From positions 1 to 31,841 of the forward strand of contig CAZWRK010000050.1 of assembly GCA_964635875.1 (NCBI GenBank): a stretch of 31,841 nt of DNA, in the 5' to 3' direction. A model generated the notes under the pieces. It was given only the letters and a program-made list of their open reading frames with translations, did no database searches and had not been told where the DNA came from. Of the stretch, positions 1 to 8,818 are shown piece by piece. The position numbers and the translations under genes are program-made. The stretch's first letter is position 1. Every line of letters begins with the position of its first letter. Origin of the DNA: CAZWRK01 sp964635875. Lineage in GTDB: Bacteria > Pseudomonadota > Gammaproteobacteria > Burkholderiales > Aquaspirillaceae.

Positions 1-3000
1 CGGTCGGGGCCGTGCCCGGCGAGCCTACAACGGCCCCGAGGGCATTTCCATTCACGCGGTTTGTCGCCGTGGTCGAATTGTCGTTTGCGATCCTCACGCC
101 GCGCGAGAACACATCGACGCCTGCCGTTGAACTGGCGACAGCGAGCTGTTGGGTATCTTCATCGCACGAAATCGATTGAACGTTGTTGCCTGTGAGGAGC
201 GTCTTGGCGTTCGCCTGGAACATCGGCAGTTCGGCCGCATACATAGCGGCGATCTGGTCGGGTGTCGGGGCGACGGCCGCGATGCGCGCGAGCGCGAGAC
301 CACCTGATAGGATGTTGCCCGGTGAGCCGCCGTTGATGATCGCGCCCATGTAGATCGACGCGCTCGTGTTCGTCAGCGAGCCGACCGAAGCGTACTGCGT
401 GCGTGCGATGCGCTGGCCATCGACATAGACCTCGAAATACGACCCACGGCGCACTGCAACGACCATGTGAAGCGCGCCAGTCACGACCGGACCCGATCCA
501 TAGATGTCGAAGCTGTTCGTCCCGTCCGATCCGAAAAACTCGATCTTGCCGTCCGTGTGGACGCGCAGGAACCAGTTCGCGCCGGAGCCGTAGGAGGCCC
601 CGCCGGCCGAATACTGGAACAGGCCGCCGCTGTTTGCAGCGTTCGTGGTCCAGCCGGCAAGGCAGAAGTCGCCCGAGCCGAAGTCGAAGCTCGTGCCACT
701 GCGCGGTATTGCGAGATAGTTTGATTCAGAGAACCCGGTAATCACCGCCAGATCGGAACCGGATGCGGCCTGCGAACGGGTGAGCGTGCCGCTGACAACT
801 GCACCGTTTTTAGAAGGCGCGCGGTCAGCGATGGCCCTGCGCCACTTGACGGACGTAACGACTGGTGAGGTTCCGTTCGTTGTGGCCAGTAACGTGACAT
901 AGACGGTGGCTGCGGTGGCAACGATCTGGTTTGATCCAGCGCCGCCGGTCGTGGCGACACTGCCCATGTCCAGCGCGCCCGGCGAGCTGCCGATATATGC
1001 CATGACCTCTCCGCCGGTCGTCGTGATAAAGACGACACCAGCACTGCCGACAGGCACAGAGATAGCTTGATAACAGCGAGCATAGTTTGCAGCAGTTCCG
1101 TCGCGCGGAAGGCTCACGCCACCGCCCGCATTCCACGCAGCCACATAACCAGAGCCGACATTATTCGGGGTCCAACCCGTCAGGTCGGTGGCGAAGGTTC
1201 CGTTGACGATGAGATCACCGGTCGAAATACTCGACAAATCGGCGCTACTTTCCGCGCTGGCGAACTTGATCGCGCCCTGGGCGCCGGGCATCCAGCCCGT
1301 GTCGAAGAGCGTCGTCTTGTTGCGGATGAGCGAGTTTGCCGGATTAGTTGGATCGAGCTTGATTTGCGCGACGCCGAAGCTGCCGGCGACAGCGACGGAG
1401 TTCGGGCCGGTCGAGCGCGGCTTGGACGATGCGCTGATGGTGCCGACGCCAAGCTGAGCGGCAGTGAACGTGGCGATGGGCGCGTTCGTCGCCAGCGACA
1501 TGCAATAGAGGTTGCTGGCGTTCACCTGCGCCCACAGGTTCGGCATGACGCCGGGACCAGCGAGATCGTAGGAGCAACCGACATAAGTCGCGCCACCGCC
1601 GACCTGCACAACCACATTGTCGGAACGAATGCGGGTCAGCGCAGCGGCCGTGGCGATGGCGATTTCTGGATTTGGCAGACCAAGACGCGCCGGGTTCGGC
1701 GGCGTGTGTGGGACCACCGCCATCGCGACGTCGTAGCAGGTATTGTTTGCAGGCGGCCAGTAAGGCGTTCCCGAAACGCTCGTAAATGTCTGGTAGGCCG
1801 ATGCCGAGTTCACGTTGCGGTTCACCAATCCCTGATAAACATACGTCACACCGGTCTGATGGGCGGCGGAATAGTCGAGGATCAGGTCGATCTCGGTCGT
1901 CCCGCTTGTCGTCTGCGCAACGATAATCTTGCCGTTGCGGGCGGCGATCGAATTTATCAGGATGCTCGCCGTGACCCCGAACAGCGTGTTACCGTTGCTC
2001 GACCACGACGCCCACACTGGACACGTCGGATCGGTCGCGTCGCGGATTTCAAAGCAGATATTGCCGGCCGTGACGTTGTAGCCAACGAGCAGCATGTCCT
2101 TCGGATATTTCGCCGTCGTCCCGCGCGTCGCGGTGTTCAGCGTTTCCGTGACGATCGACTGCGTGAGGCACTGGTCCGGCCACGCCGGGTTCTCGTCGCG
2201 CGAAGTCCTGTAGAGGAACACGGCGGCGAGCGTCGTGGCGAGGCCGAGCGCGCGTGCCGCCGCCAGCAGCGACGACAGGTTGGTGGCCGCAGCCACCCCG
2301 CTCGCATAGAACGCCGCCGAGTTCATGTAGCCCTGCGCAAGAAGCGCGCTCGCCGATACCGACGACAGATAGCCGGCCGTCGTCGTCGCCGAGCCCGCCG
2401 CAGCGGTCGCGGAACCGGCGGCCTCGGTCGCCTTCTGCGTCGCGATCCCGGCCTGCGTCGTCGCCGTGCCTGCCGCCGTGTTGGCGGTGTTCTTCGAGGC
2501 GAGGGCGTCCGATGCGCTCTGCGCGGCTTCGACGGCCTTCTGCGTCGCGATCCCGGCCTGCGTCGTCGCGGTCGAGGCGGCGCCGGTCGCGACGCCGGCG
2601 GCGGCCACGGCCGACGAATTGCCGGCGGCGGCTTCCTCCGAAATGTCGTGCCAGGCGTTGTCGGATTCCCACGTCCGGACGACGTTGGTCGTCGTGTTCT
2701 CGTATTGCGTCCCGTAGACCTTGGTGATCGCATTGGCGACCGCATAGGCGTCGGCCGCCGCATCGTTCGCATGACCACCGAGATTGAGTTTCAGCAGCGC
2801 CGTCAGCGACGATTGCACCGCCGCCTTGTCGTCGGCGACCGCCTGCCGATCCTGCCCCGTCGCGACGCGATCGAGGCCGGTCTGCACACGATCCGCATGG
2901 GCCGCATCGGCGTCATCGGACGCATCCTGCGCGTGCTTTTTCGCGCTGTAGCCTTGCCCGACCTCAACCTCGCCGGACGTCTTGGTCGCCCAATCGCGCG

Positions 3001-3730
3001 CCAGATCGCGAGCGACCTCCGTATCGCCCTTGGCGTCTTGCGCGGCGGTGTTTGCACTTCCTGCCGCCCCGGCGCTCGCCGCCGCATCGACGGCGTGCTT
3101 CTTGGCCGAATAACCCTGCCCCGCGACGACTTCGCCGCTCGGCTTCGTCGCCCAGTCGCGCGCCAGATCGCGCGCGGATTCAGCATCGCTCAGAGCTTGA
3201 TTTACCGCGACGACAAGATCTTCCGTCGTACTTTGAGCCTCCTGCGCAGCATCACGAGAACTCCGGGCGTCAGCCACGATCGTCGACAGTTCGACCGGGA
3301 TCGGAACCGGTGTATCTTCTCCGACAACGAACACGGTCTGACCGACACCATCCAGGCCGACAAGCCCAGAATCATTATCGGCAAAAACATCACGACGAGA
3401 CCACTCGGCGGTTCCGCCCATGATCGTTTCAGCGACCTCTCCGGCCTTTTCCAGACGCGCAGCCCAGCTAGCGGGCGAAAGGAACGACTCTGCCGAGATC
3501 ACTTGCAATACTGACAGCGACGCGACGAACCGACCAATTTTCGTTGCCGGATCGTAAACGAACCGACCACCACTCAGGGCCCCAGACACGAACGACAGCA
3601 CCTCGCCTGTGACGAATATCATCGTCAGGCGGGCCTTCCATCCATTCTCCAACCGATCCGCGAAATTCGAAAAGTCCCGCGGGAAGTTGAACGTGGCGTC
3701 AGAACGGCAAATCAGGTCGTAGTGTTTCAT
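1..3730 (-). CDS. Giant tail fibre protein, 3' end beyond the left edge
   Basis: An uninterrupted frame of 1243 codons runs from an ATG at 3730 to the left edge with no stop, so the C-terminus is missing. The N-terminus (starting MKHYDLICRSD) leads into an Ala-rich helical shaft. Around residues 186-215 and 240-269 there are two copies of a fibre repeat, ARDLARDWATK..SGEV..GQGYSAKKHA, 54 residues apart. A second Ala/Thr-rich repeat (TTQAGIATQKA) lies at about 385-435. Residues of about 1000-1160 (SNYLAIPRSGTSFDFGSGDF onward, then FEVYVDGQRIA) look like a LamG/concanavalin-type sugar-binding fold. It follows two other fibre-region genes at the end of the tail operon, where receptor-binding fibres normally sit. 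The ribosome-binding site is weak. The reading frame is certain; the exact receptor role is inferred from position and repeats. Confidence 0.88.
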   Translation of the reverse strand, partial: MKHYDLICRSDATFNFPRDFSNFADRLENGWKARLTMIFVTGEVLSFVSGALSGGRFVYDPATKIGRFVASLSVLQVISAESFLSPASWAARLEKAGEVAETIMGGTAEWSRRDVFADNDSGLVGLDGVGQTVFVVGEDTPVPIPVELSTIVADARSSRDAAQEAQSTTEDLVVAVNQALSDAESARDLARDWATKPSGEVVAGQGYSAKKHAVDAAASAGAAGSANTAAQDAKGDTEVARDLARDWATKTSGEVEVGQGYSAKKHAQDASDDADAAHADRVQTGLDRVATGQDRQAVADDKAAVQSSLTALLKLNLGGHANDAAADAYAVANAITKVYGTQYENTTTNVVRTWESDNAWHDISEEAAAGNSSAVAAAGVATGAASTATTQAGIATQKAVEAAQSASDALASKNTANTAAGTATTQAGIATQKATEAAGSATAAAGSATTTAGYLSSVSASALLAQGYMNSAAFYASGVAAATNLSSLLAAARALGLATTLAAVFLYRTSRDENPAWPDQCLTQSIVTETLNTATRGTTAKYPKDMLLVGYNVTAGNICFEIRDATDPTCPVWASWSSNGNTLFGVTASILINSIAARNGKIIVAQTTSGTTEIDLILDYSAAHQTGVTYVYQGLVNRNVNSASAYQTFTSVSGTPYWPPANNTCYDVAMAVVPHTPPNPARLGLPNPEIAIATAAALTRIRSDNVVVQVGGGATYVGCSYDLAGPGVMPNLWAQVNASNLYCMSLATNAPIATFTAAQLGVGTISASSKPRSTGPNSVAVAGSFGVAQIKLDPTNPANSLIRNKTTLFDTGWMPGAQGAIKFASAESSADLSSISTGDLIVNGTFATDLTGWTPNNVGSGYVAAWNAGGGVSLPRDGTAANYARCYQAISVPVGSAGVVFITTTGGEVMAYIGSSPGALDMGSVATTGGAGSNQIVATAATVYVTLLATTNGTSPVVTSVKWRRAIADRAPSKNGAVVSGTLTRSQAASGSDLAVITGFSESNYLAIPRSGTSFDFGSGDFCLAGWTTNAANSGGLFQYSAGGASYGSGANWFLRVHTDGKIEFFGSDGTNSFDIYGSGPVVTGALHMVVAVRRGSYFEVYVDGQRIARTQYASVGSLTNTSASIYMGAIINGGSPGNILSGGLALARIAAVAPTPDQIAAMYAAELPMFQANAKTLLTGNNVQSISCDEDTQQLAVASSTAGVDVFSRGVRIANDNSTTATNRVNGNALGAVVGSPGTAPT
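2430..2569. repeat. Pair of identical 35-base direct repeats in the fibre gene
   Basis: The same 35 bases occur at 2430-2464 and 2535-2569, exactly 105 bases (35 codons) apart, so both copies are in frame. They encode TTQAGIATQKA on the minus strand. The identity at DNA level suggests recent duplication or homogenisation of a shaft module. Recombination between the copies would remove 35 residues without breaking the frame. Confidence 0.85.
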
Positions 3731-3765
3731 TGAACCAACTCAGATCGAGTGCCGAAGACACCGTG

Positions 3766-4203
3766 TCAGGAAGAAGCCGCGAGCGCCGCAAGCCCGACCG
3801 GCGCCGCCGGCCACACCGCACCAGACGACGCGGTAACAAGGAGGACGGCATCGATCATGCCCTGCTCCCATTTTGCTGCATCCACAAGCAGCGCGCGGTC
3901 GGCGATCTGCTCAGAAGTCGCAACGCCATCGATCATGTAGGCGTTCAGCTCGCCGAGGTAGCCGTACAGACTCACCCGTTTCTCGGCGCCGCCATACGAA
4001 TCCGCTACCAGCCGAAGCCGCTCGGCATCGGCTTCGCGACGCGCAAGAGCATCGGCCGACCCAGGGAACAACGTATCGAGCGCAAGCACGCTCGCCGGCT
4101 CCGGCGACGTCACATGCTCCCCCGAGCCCGGCGTATAATCGTCGGAGACGGTCCGCATCGAAATCCCGGAGTCGCCGTTCAAGGAATAGCAGTAGCGCGG
4201 CAT
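3766..4203 (-). CDS. Hypothetical protein of the tail fibre region
   Basis: This 145-residue protein starts at MPRYCYSLNGDSG (ATG at 4203) with a GAGG-type ribosome-binding site, 11 bases after the preceding fibre gene stops. The frame stays open further upstream, but that part overlaps the fibre gene and has no better start. The middle (about residues 50-125) is predicted helical and acidic, followed by a hydrophobic Ala/Val-rich tail ending LAALAASS. No family is recognised with confidence. Its place between two fibre genes suggests a fibre accessory, connector or assembly factor; this is inference from position only. Confidence 0.75.
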   Translation of the reverse strand: MPRYCYSLNGDSGISMRTVSDDYTPGSGEHVTSPEPASVLALDTLFPGSADALARREADAERLRLVADSYGGAEKRVSLYGYLGELNAYMIDGVATSEQIADRALLVDAAKWEQGMIDAVLLVTASSGAVWPAAPVGLAALAASS

Positions 4204-4214
4204 AGCGAACCTCG

Positions 4215-5828
4215 TCAGTCCTGAAGAACGCCGCCCGTCACGGACAGCAAACCATTCGATTGCGAACACGCCCACAGCGTCAGCGTCGTCTCGAGCCACA
4301 GCTGCCAGGGCGTCATGCCGCCTTGCGCCGACAGACCGGCGGCAGGCGGGTTCGAATAATTCCACGCATTGCCGCGGTTTGGCGACGGAGCGACGCAGAT
4401 CAGATTGTTGCTCGAAGATGTGCAGTTCGGCAGCAGATCGACAGCGCGCGACCGCGAGGGAATGATCCCGGACAACGACACGGACACCCACGTCGGCACG
4501 GTCACGTCGCCGAGAGCGCCGCTCACGATCTGCGGCATTCCAGTCGTCGGGCTACCCGGAACGACCTCGTACCACCATTTGCGACCGACCTGCCGGATGC
4601 GGTGCCACTTTCCAGAGGAATCGGTTCTCTGGAAGCCGACCCATTTCGACAGCACATAGCCAGCCGGCAAGACAGGCGCATTGCCTTCGAGAACAGCAAT
4701 CAGCGTCGCAGCGCCGGACGTCGGATTGCCGCAGACATAGAGGTCATAGAGCCGCGAGTTCGTCACGGTCCCGGTATCGATGCCGCCGGCGCCGGTCGTC
4801 GCGGAATTGCACGACAACGCAACAGCCTGAAGCCGCATGCGCGTCCCGGCCGCGTTCGTCAGAACCAGCTCGTCCGCGGTCAGGTTCAGAACGGTGTCGG
4901 GCGACCCGCCAGAATTCTTGATCAGCAGGTTCGACGTGGAGCCATTCACTCCGCCGACCGATCGAAACGGATTCAACAGACGCAGGTTCGTCCCGTCGTA
5001 TTCGAGATCGGCCTCGAAATCGACGCCGCCGGGCATTTCGCCGCCGGCGACAGCGACGCCGGTTTCGTTCAGCACAACGTACTTGGCGCCGAAGCCGAAA
5101 TTCATCGTCGCGTTCGGGCCGTTCGTCGTCGTCACAGGGCATCGGAATTTCAGACCAGCGACAGCAGACGTCGGAGCCGGCGCCAACGTCGTCGTCATTG
5201 CCGTAGCCGTCCCGCCGGTCGCCGATCCTTCATGCCACAGCGAGGCGTCCGAAATCTGCGCGGCAGAAAACACCAGCCGGAAGCGCGTGCCGTCATGAAC
5301 GGCGATCGCCAGCTTGCCGGCCGCGATATCTCCGAGCCCGAGAGCAGTTGAACCGTCCGACCGCTTCAGCGCGACAGCGCCATTCGCATCGGCGTTCAAG
5401 GTGGAGGCGCCATCGCTGTCGTGGGCCGGAACGAAGATGATCGTATCGCCGGCCTGATACGAGGTGATGTTCGGCCCGACATCGACCACGTAGCTGTTCG
5501 CGGAACCGCCGGTATCCATGCCGAAATGGACCAGCCCGTTTTCCGGGATCGCGACACAGGCGCGCAGCGCGGCGACGAAGCGCGTCTCGAGCTCGGACAC
5601 GTCGCCATTATCGCGCGCGTCGAGCGCGGCGTAGTCGACGATGAACTTGCCGATCATCGACGAGGCGGTCGAAACCTGCCGCATCAAGGAATTGAACGGA
5701 GGCGCCTCGGCGACGCCATCTTGAAAGCCTTGGCCGATCAGCGACGTCAGAGCAGCGAACGCAGCCTGCGAAAGCGCGTTCGCACCCGCACCGGTGGCCC
5801 AAGGAAGAAACTGATTCGTTGCGGTCAT
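4215..5828 (-). CDS. Phage tail fibre protein
   Basis: This is a 537-residue fibre protein. Its N-terminus (FLPWATGAGANALSQAAF, then GFQDGVAEAPPFNSLMRQ) matches a pattern common in tail fibre and collar proteins of Gram-negative phages, where a short helical head attaches to the baseplate. Residues of about 95-200 form a beta-rich Gly/Asn/Asp region. The C-terminal third (VGRKWWYEVVPGSPTTGMPQ onward) is a separate beta-rich part, probably distal. It lies 8 bases after the DUF2612 baseplate gene and upstream of the giant fibre gene. The fibre assignment is fairly secure; the bound receptor cannot be told. Confidence 0.85.
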   Translation of the reverse strand: MTATNQFLPWATGAGANALSQAAFAALTSLIGQGFQDGVAEAPPFNSLMRQVSTASSMIGKFIVDYAALDARDNGDVSELETRFVAALRACVAIPENGLVHFGMDTGGSANSYVVDVGPNITSYQAGDTIIFVPAHDSDGASTLNADANGAVALKRSDGSTALGLGDIAAGKLAIAVHDGTRFRLVFSAAQISDASLWHEGSATGGTATAMTTTLAPAPTSAVAGLKFRCPVTTTNGPNATMNFGFGAKYVVLNETGVAVAGGEMPGGVDFEADLEYDGTNLRLLNPFRSVGGVNGSTSNLLIKNSGGSPDTVLNLTADELVLTNAAGTRMRLQAVALSCNSATTGAGGIDTGTVTNSRLYDLYVCGNPTSGAATLIAVLEGNAPVLPAGYVLSKWVGFQRTDSSGKWHRIRQVGRKWWYEVVPGSPTTGMPQIVSGALGDVTVPTWVSVSLSGIIPSRSRAVDLLPNCTSSSNNLICVAPSPNRGNAWNYSNPPAAGLSAQGGMTPWQLWLETTLTLWACSQSNGLLSVTGGVLQD

Positions 5829-5836
5829 GATCGGCC

Positions 5837-6529
5837 CTACGTCGTCGAATGGGTCAGCAGCCAGTTAGCATTTACGCCCCAAGAGCCGGAACCCCAACCT
5901 GCGATGAAATCGTTCGACACGCCGAACCCGAACAGCGGCGTCCGGTTGCGGCTCGTGAAGCAGTAGGTCCGCGTCATCCCGCCGGCCTTCACCGGGATCA
6001 GACCGAGCTCGAGCAGGAAACACAGAACGATCGACGGTAGCTTGCCGGCGACGCAGACGATATCACGAAGACCGCTCTGATCGTCGATCCAGATCAGAGT
6101 TTCAGGATCGGAGAACATGATCCGCAGCGCGGCCTCGGCCGTGTCCTTTCGACCATCCCAGTTGTTCGCGGCGATCTTCGCCTTCAGCAGCAGCCTGTAG
6201 GTCTCGTCCTCCAGCGCGGACAATTCCGTCCCGGTCGAGTAGGGTCCCTTCCATATCCCACGCCCCCAACCGCGCAGCGCGTCGCCGAACGAGAACCAGG
6301 GTGCAGGAACAGGGATCGGCACATATCGCGACCGACCGACCCACTTCCCGACGATATCGAGCTGCTTCCCCACGGCGACGTCGAGATCGAAATCCTCCGG
6401 CATATGACGCAGGGCGTTGCCCAGTTCGACCGCGGCGTCGGCCAGCATTTCGACGGTCGCCGAAAAGTTCGGCTTGCCCCGGTGATAGGGCGTAATCAGC
6501 GACAGATAGTCGGCGGACGTCGTTCTCAT
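5837..6529 (-). CDS. DUF2612 baseplate protein
   Basis: The protein has 230 residues from MRTTSADYLSLITPYHRGKPNF. The N-terminal motif Y...IT..H...P.F, then QLDIVGKWVGRSR and the WGRGIWKGPYST...LEDETYRLLLKAKIAANNWDG block, are characteristic of DUF2612, a family found directly after baseplate protein J in myoviruses and thought to play the part of the P2 gpI-like wedge component. The ATG overlaps the stop of the J gene by four bases (ATGA), which indicates translational coupling. The C-terminus (FGFGVSNDFIAGWGSGSW) is Gly/Trp-rich and may contact the fibre. An in-frame upstream extension was rejected because it lies inside the J gene. Confidence 0.9.
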   Translation of the reverse strand: MRTTSADYLSLITPYHRGKPNFSATVEMLADAAVELGNALRHMPEDFDLDVAVGKQLDIVGKWVGRSRYVPIPVPAPWFSFGDALRGWGRGIWKGPYSTGTELSALEDETYRLLLKAKIAANNWDGRKDTAEAALRIMFSDPETLIWIDDQSGLRDIVCVAGKLPSIVLCFLLELGLIPVKAGGMTRTYCFTSRNRTPLFGFGVSNDFIAGWGSGSWGVNANWLLTHSTT

Positions 6530-7701
6530 ACCGGCAACAGAATCGACACATCGCCAACGACGCAAGAGGGCTGTTCGAAATAATCGAACGACAGGTCGGC
6601 ATCATCCAGCGCCGCAGCGTCTCTGCGCAGCCGAACGGAATTCAACCGGAAGGTCGACGCACCGACGATCCCCTTGATCACCGCGGTCAGATCGTCCAGC
6701 TCGATCAACGCGCCCGCGCCCAGTTCGTTCGTCCAGTCCGCAAGGGTCGATTTGATCCGGTTCCGAACGTCCGTCGAGTAGCCGACCTTCGGCGTCAGGG
6801 ACACCTCATAGGTGATCGGCGGGCGCGTCGGACGGGAGAACTTTATCTGCTTTTCAGCGCCGGCCGAATCGAGCACGGCGACCATCGACGTTCCTGCGGT
6901 CTGAACACCGAGCCCCTTGCAGTTTGCGATCACAGCGGCAACCGCGTCGGCATCGCCGCCGGAAACGACAGCGGCAAGCGAATGCGGCGGAACCGAGTAT
7001 CGATCGCCGACGAGACCCTGATCGTTCTCGAACAGCCAGACGGCGCTCACACCAGGCACGTCACCGAGCGAGCCGAGCAAACCCTCCGCCACCGTATGGG
7101 AAGGCATCATCGTCGAGTTTCGCTGCCTGATCCGCAGCTGCGCATCGCGCTCGACAGGGGCCCCGACCGTCGCCGCAGCCGGGTTGGTAACGCTGTCCCA
7201 GCCGGCAGTCGGGGTCACGATCTGGTTGATCGTATCGGCCGGCGCAGGAACGGCGCCGAGCTCCGCGCAGATCGCAGACACGATCACATCGCCCTCGGGA
7301 GGGAAGGTGAAATCTTCCAGCGCCCAGATCGACCCATTGTCCGCGCCGCACTGCCCGCCGGTCACTGTGACGCCGGCGCGGCCGATGCACCGCAGGTCCA
7401 CCGTCGAACGAGTCGGCACGTCGCGCTCGATTCCATTGATCTTCACGACTCGAGACAACGGAACGCCAACCGACTCCTGCGGATCGAAGCTGTTGTAGAC
7501 GGAGACGGAAAGCGAATTCGCATCGTGCACCATCTGCGCGAACAGCGAGATCAGCTGACCATCCTGCGAGTCGTTGCCGAGATAGATATCGGCCCCGTAG
7601 ATCGCCTGCATCTTCGCGACCATGTAATCGCGAATCTCGATCAGCGTCGGAATATGGATTCCGGTCTCGTCGATATAGGCGGCGGGAGGTTTCGTCGTCA
7701 T
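6526..7701 (-). CDS. Baseplate J/gp47-like protein
   Basis: This 391-residue protein is a baseplate wedge protein of the J/gp47 family. Evidence: the N-terminal ETGIHIPTLIEIRDYMVAKMQAIYG and DSQDGQLISLFAQMVHD motifs, the central VTPTAGWDSVTNPAAATVGAPVERDAQLR block (family pattern: W..V.NP.A...G...E.D...R.R) and a C-terminal beta domain. These proteins form the rim that links the hub to the fibres in contractile tails. Length is normal for the family. It overlaps both neighbours by four bases (gp25-like upstream, DUF2612 downstream), as is usual for this baseplate module. Confidence 0.93.
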   Translation of the reverse strand: MTTKPPAAYIDETGIHIPTLIEIRDYMVAKMQAIYGADIYLGNDSQDGQLISLFAQMVHDANSLSVSVYNSFDPQESVGVPLSRVVKINGIERDVPTRSTVDLRCIGRAGVTVTGGQCGADNGSIWALEDFTFPPEGDVIVSAICAELGAVPAPADTINQIVTPTAGWDSVTNPAAATVGAPVERDAQLRIRQRNSTMMPSHTVAEGLLGSLGDVPGVSAVWLFENDQGLVGDRYSVPPHSLAAVVSGGDADAVAAVIANCKGLGVQTAGTSMVAVLDSAGAEKQIKFSRPTRPPITYEVSLTPKVGYSTDVRNRIKSTLADWTNELGAGALIELDDLTAVIKGIVGASTFRLNSVRLRRDAAALDDADLSFDYFEQPSCVVGDVSILLPV

Positions 7702-8051
7702 TGCGGCCCCAGAAGGCTGACCGTCCCGTAGGAGGTTTCGATCGTCATCGCCCCGAACATCGTCCTCGTACCACGGTCGAGTCGGCTGGCATAGAACAGC
7801 AGCTTGCGCACCTCCGGCGTCGCCGTCACGCGCGCCTGAATCGCCATATCGCGCGTCGCCTCGGTCCCCTTGCCGAGAACGAGCGTTCGCCAGGGCGTCC
7901 CGTCAGCCGGCGCCTGATACCAATCGCCGGTGAACATTTCGAGCCGCGTCAAGCACGCCTGCGCGACCGCCTCCGGCTGGTCGATAAAGAAATCCTGCAG
8001 GCCATGCCCGAAGGAATAATCGCCGTCCGCGTCGAGCTTCCTGTAGCGCAT
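7698..8051 (-). CDS. gp25-like baseplate wedge protein
   Basis: This 117-residue protein starts at MRYRKLDADGDYSFGHGLQDF (ATG at 8051, after GAGGTCGCA). The start is chosen over an upstream one at 8102 because that would overlap the spike gene with no ribosome-binding site. The motif DGDYSFG.GL.DF, followed by an acidic helix (PEAVAQACLTRLEMFTGDWY) and a C-terminal strand, fits the small gp25/W-like wedge family that nucleates sheath assembly. Position between spike and J supports this. The family assignment rests on motif and context and is less firm than for J. Confidence 0.8.
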   Translation of the reverse strand: MRYRKLDADGDYSFGHGLQDFFIDQPEAVAQACLTRLEMFTGDWYQAPADGTPWRTLVLGKGTEATRDMAIQARVTATPEVRKLLFYASRLDRGTRTMFGAMTIETSYGTVSLLGPQ

Positions 8052-8058
8052 TGCGACC

Positions 8059-8814
8059 TCAAGTGAACCGTACAACATCCTCGACAGATCCAGGCGGAGC
8101 ATCGACCTGCGGAGATTTCAGACCCATATCCGACTGAAGCACTCCGGTCGTTCGCATGCCGCCGTCGTGATTCCAAGTCCCTTTCGATCCGAGCTTCGGC
8201 GCCTCGATATGCACCTTCACAGTCGACTTGTGCGAAATTCCGGCATCGGCAGAATGCACGGTCACGTGCTTGCCGCTATCCACCGACGTCGTCACCTTAC
8301 CGCTCGCGGAGTCCAGTTCGACGAAGTGCTTCGGCTTTCCTTCGCCGTCTACCTCGTCAGAACGAAGCTGCGTCGCCGTCTTCGAGACGCCCTTCAGCTT
8401 TTTCGGATCGGATCGAATTGGATGAAACGTCAAACCGTCGCTCAGGCTCTGAAGGCGAAGGCTCGACGGCTCCTGCACATCGCCATTCTGCGACCAGTTA
8501 TCGATGCCGCGCGAAGCGCACACGACGTAGCCTTCCATGCCCTTTTTCACGGGGAACGTAAGCGTCGCTCCGCCGCCTGACGGGAACGATATCGGCACGT
8601 CTTGCAGCAACGGATATTTCACCATTTCGATAGAGCCGTCAGGCTTTCGCACGCGCCCCTTGATCGTAATCTCCAGCGTCACGCGATGCATATCTTCCGA
8701 GTCCTCGTGCACGCGCACAGGCATCGCGAACCAATGATCTTTCAGGCACCCCTCGAACACCGAGCGCAGCATTTCCTCGGTATCTTCGAACCGTTCCGGA
8801 AGCTCGAACGCCAT
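8059..8814 (-). CDS. Gp138-family membrane-puncturing spike protein
   Basis: The protein has 251 residues from MAFELPERFEDTEEML, with an AGAGG ribosome-binding site 8 bases upstream. An N-terminal domain with KYPLLQDVPISFPSGGGATLTFPVKKGMEGYVV matches the OB-fold domain of Gp138-type spikes (pattern P.L.DVPV.F..GGG...T.P...GD). The second half is a run of short beta strands (VELDSASGKVTTSVDSGKHVTV..SADAGISH) suited to a trimeric beta-prism or beta-helix spike. Such proteins form the tip that pierces the outer membrane when the sheath contracts. The gene lies between hub and wedge genes, as expected. Start codons further upstream would overlap the hub gene. Confidence 0.88.
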   Translation of the reverse strand: MAFELPERFEDTEEMLRSVFEGCLKDHWFAMPVRVHEDSEDMHRVTLEITIKGRVRKPDGSIEMVKYPLLQDVPISFPSGGGATLTFPVKKGMEGYVVCASRGIDNWSQNGDVQEPSSLRLQSLSDGLTFHPIRSDPKKLKGVSKTATQLRSDEVDGEGKPKHFVELDSASGKVTTSVDSGKHVTVHSADAGISHKSTVKVHIEAPKLGSKGTWNHDGGMRTTGVLQSDMGLKSPQVDAPPGSVEDVVRFT

Positions 8815-8818
8815 CGCA

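Noticed and set aside
1067..3514. Long open frame on the plus strand (815 codons)
   Set aside because: It lies opposite the fibre gene, is very Arg-rich and low in complexity, and has no ribosome-binding site. It is a by-product of GC-rich codon use in the minus-strand gene.
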